Shown in pieces: positions 63,167 to 64,000 of a stretch of DNA of 64,000 bases (its first letter is position 1; every line of letters starts with the position of its first letter). The position numbers and the translations under genes were made by a program. The notes under the pieces are model-generated. The model was not told the DNA's origin and searched no databases. It saw only the letters and a list, made by a program, of their open reading frames with translations. Source of the DNA: Oceanospirillum sediminis (GTDB taxonomy: Bacteria > Pseudomonadota > Gammaproteobacteria > Pseudomonadales > Halomonadaceae); assembly GCF_014164585.1 (NCBI RefSeq), contig NZ_JACJFM010000001.1:1-64000 (forward strand), written 5' to 3'.

Positions 63167-64000
63167 TCAGCCCTGATTTTCCAGAAACGTCAGTAACTGA
63201 CGTTTACCTTCAGGATCTTTCACAGTGATCAGTTCACCTTCTTTCGGGAATAACGTATCCCGCAAACGGGATAACCAGAAACGCAGTGCAGCGACACGTT
63301 TCATCGCAGGCAGGCACTGTCTTTCCTGACCAGACAGCGGACGCACACTCTCATAGCCTGCCAGCAGAAGCTGTTCTTTATCTGTATCGTAGAACTGTTT
63401 TTCTTCATCGAAACACCAGGCATTCAGCGTCACAGCCAGATCATAAAGGTAAGCGGTTGAACAGGCATGGTAGAAGTCGATCAGTCCAGCCAGATTATGG
63501 CCATCAAACAGGGCGTTATCCGGGAACAGGTCAGCATGAACCGGGCCTGATGGTAATTCACTCCAGGGTAAATCACCGGCAGCCTGTACCGCAGCAGCCA
63601 GTTGACCAGCCTGCTCTTCATCCAGCTCTGGCAGCACTTTTTCACTCAGATTTCGACACCAGTGATAGATGTTCTGATAAGCATCAGCTGGCAACTCAAC
63701 CGCAACCAGGTGAGCCTGAGCCAGTGTCAGGCCGATCACTTCGCATTGAACATTATCCGGTTTATCCAGCGGGTCTCCGGCCAGACGCTTCATAAACACC
63801 GCTGGTTTCTGTTTCAGCTCGCCAAACAGTTCACCCTGCTGGTTACGTATCGGTTGAGCAACAGCCACACCACGCGCCGACAAATGCGCTACAAAGCCCA
63901 GAATAAAAGGCAGGTCAGCGGCAGATACCGACTCCACCAGCGTCAGCACAAATTCACCTTCGGTGGTGGAAACAAAGTAATTGGTGTTTTCAACTCCGGC
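63167..64000 (-). CDS. thrB: Homoserine kinase, APH-fold type, N-terminus outside window
   Basis: Homoserine kinase phosphorylates homoserine in threonine synthesis. The frame is open through the right edge, with upstream residues AGVENTNYFVSTTEGEFVLT, so the first part of the gene is missing; the GTG at 63949 is internal. The visible 277 residues show the aminoglycoside-phosphotransferase fold: GPVHADLFPDNALFDG (catalytic HxD and Asn) and AGLIDFYHACSTAYLYDLAV (metal-binding IDF). This is the Pseudomonas-type ThrB, unrelated to the GHMP-type enzyme of E. coli. It is convergent with the chemoreceptor gene. Confidence 0.93.
   Translation of the reverse strand, partial: AGVENTNYFVSTTEGEFVLTLVESVSAADLPFILGFVAHLSARGVAVAQPIRNQQGELFGELKQKPAVFMKRLAGDPLDKPDNVQCEVIGLTLAQAHLVAVELPADAYQNIYHWCRNLSEKVLPELDEEQAGQLAAAVQAAGDLPWSELPSGPVHADLFPDNALFDGHNLAGLIDFYHACSTAYLYDLAVTLNAWCFDEEKQFYDTDKEQLLLAGYESVRPLSGQERQCLPAMKRVAALRFWLSRLRDTLFPKEGELITVKDPEGKRQLLTFLENQG

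Overview
The window is a chromosomal, housekeeping-dense segment of a motile marine-type Gammaproteobacterium. Gene content and order resemble Pseudomonadales and Oceanospirillales: a hfq-hflX-hflK-hflC-hisZ-purA block, a long-type DapD, a homoserine kinase of the aminoglycoside-phosphotransferase fold, an endonuclease-type MutL, and MotAB apart from other flagellar genes. Base composition looks even, near 50% GC. I see no insertion sequence, prophage, tRNA, rRNA or CRISPR array. Genus assignment is not possible by eye; the order-level guess is inference.

Layout. (1) 1-435: the start of a leftward EAL-domain gene, an upstream palindrome and a doubtful small ORF. (2) 436-14212, leftward: purA, hisZ, a DUF2065 gene, hflC, hflK, hflX, hfq, miaA, mutL, amiB, tsaE, nnr. 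This covers RNA chaperoning and tRNA modification (hfq, miaA, tsaE), mismatch repair, cell-wall amidase and membrane protease control. (3) 14400-21572, mixed strands: queG(+), orn(-), rsgA(+), motB-motA(-), an RhdA-type sulfurtransferase and psd(+). (4) 21675-53903, a very long leftward run. It holds rpoS, a DUF368 transporter, pcm, surE, truD, ispF, ispD, ftsB, eno, kdsA, pyrG, tilS, accA, dnaE, rnhB, the lpxB-lpxA-fabZ-lpxD-skp-bamA-rseP envelope cluster, dxr, cdsA, uppS, frr, pyrH, tsf and rpsB. (5) 54418-63079, rightward: map, glnD, dapC, an ArsC/Spx-like gene, dapD and a chemoreceptor. (6) 63167-64000: a leftward homoserine kinase whose N-terminus lies outside the window.

Functionally the central run joins translation (rpsB, tsf, frr), isoprenoid and undecaprenyl supply (dxr, ispD, ispF, uppS, and probably the DUF368 undecaprenyl-phosphate transporter), lipid A and fatty-acid synthesis (lpxA/B/D, fabZ, accA, cdsA), KDO (kdsA) and outer-membrane assembly (bamA, skp, rseP). 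The order closely follows two blocks that lie apart in Pseudomonas aeruginosa (purA to psd, and rpoS to dapD), here joined tail to tail at the psd/rpoS junction.

I found no convincing undescribed multi-gene system. The items worth a second look are regulatory: an 8-of-9-pair palindrome upstream of the EAL gene, two dyads upstream of motA, tandem terminators before the DUF2065 gene, hairpins inside the lpxD-fabZ and rpsB-tsf junctions, a candidate S2 leader, and an rpoS gene without nlpD beside it. Many start codons were moved downstream of the longest ORF on ribosome-binding-site or family-length grounds; these choices are given per gene.
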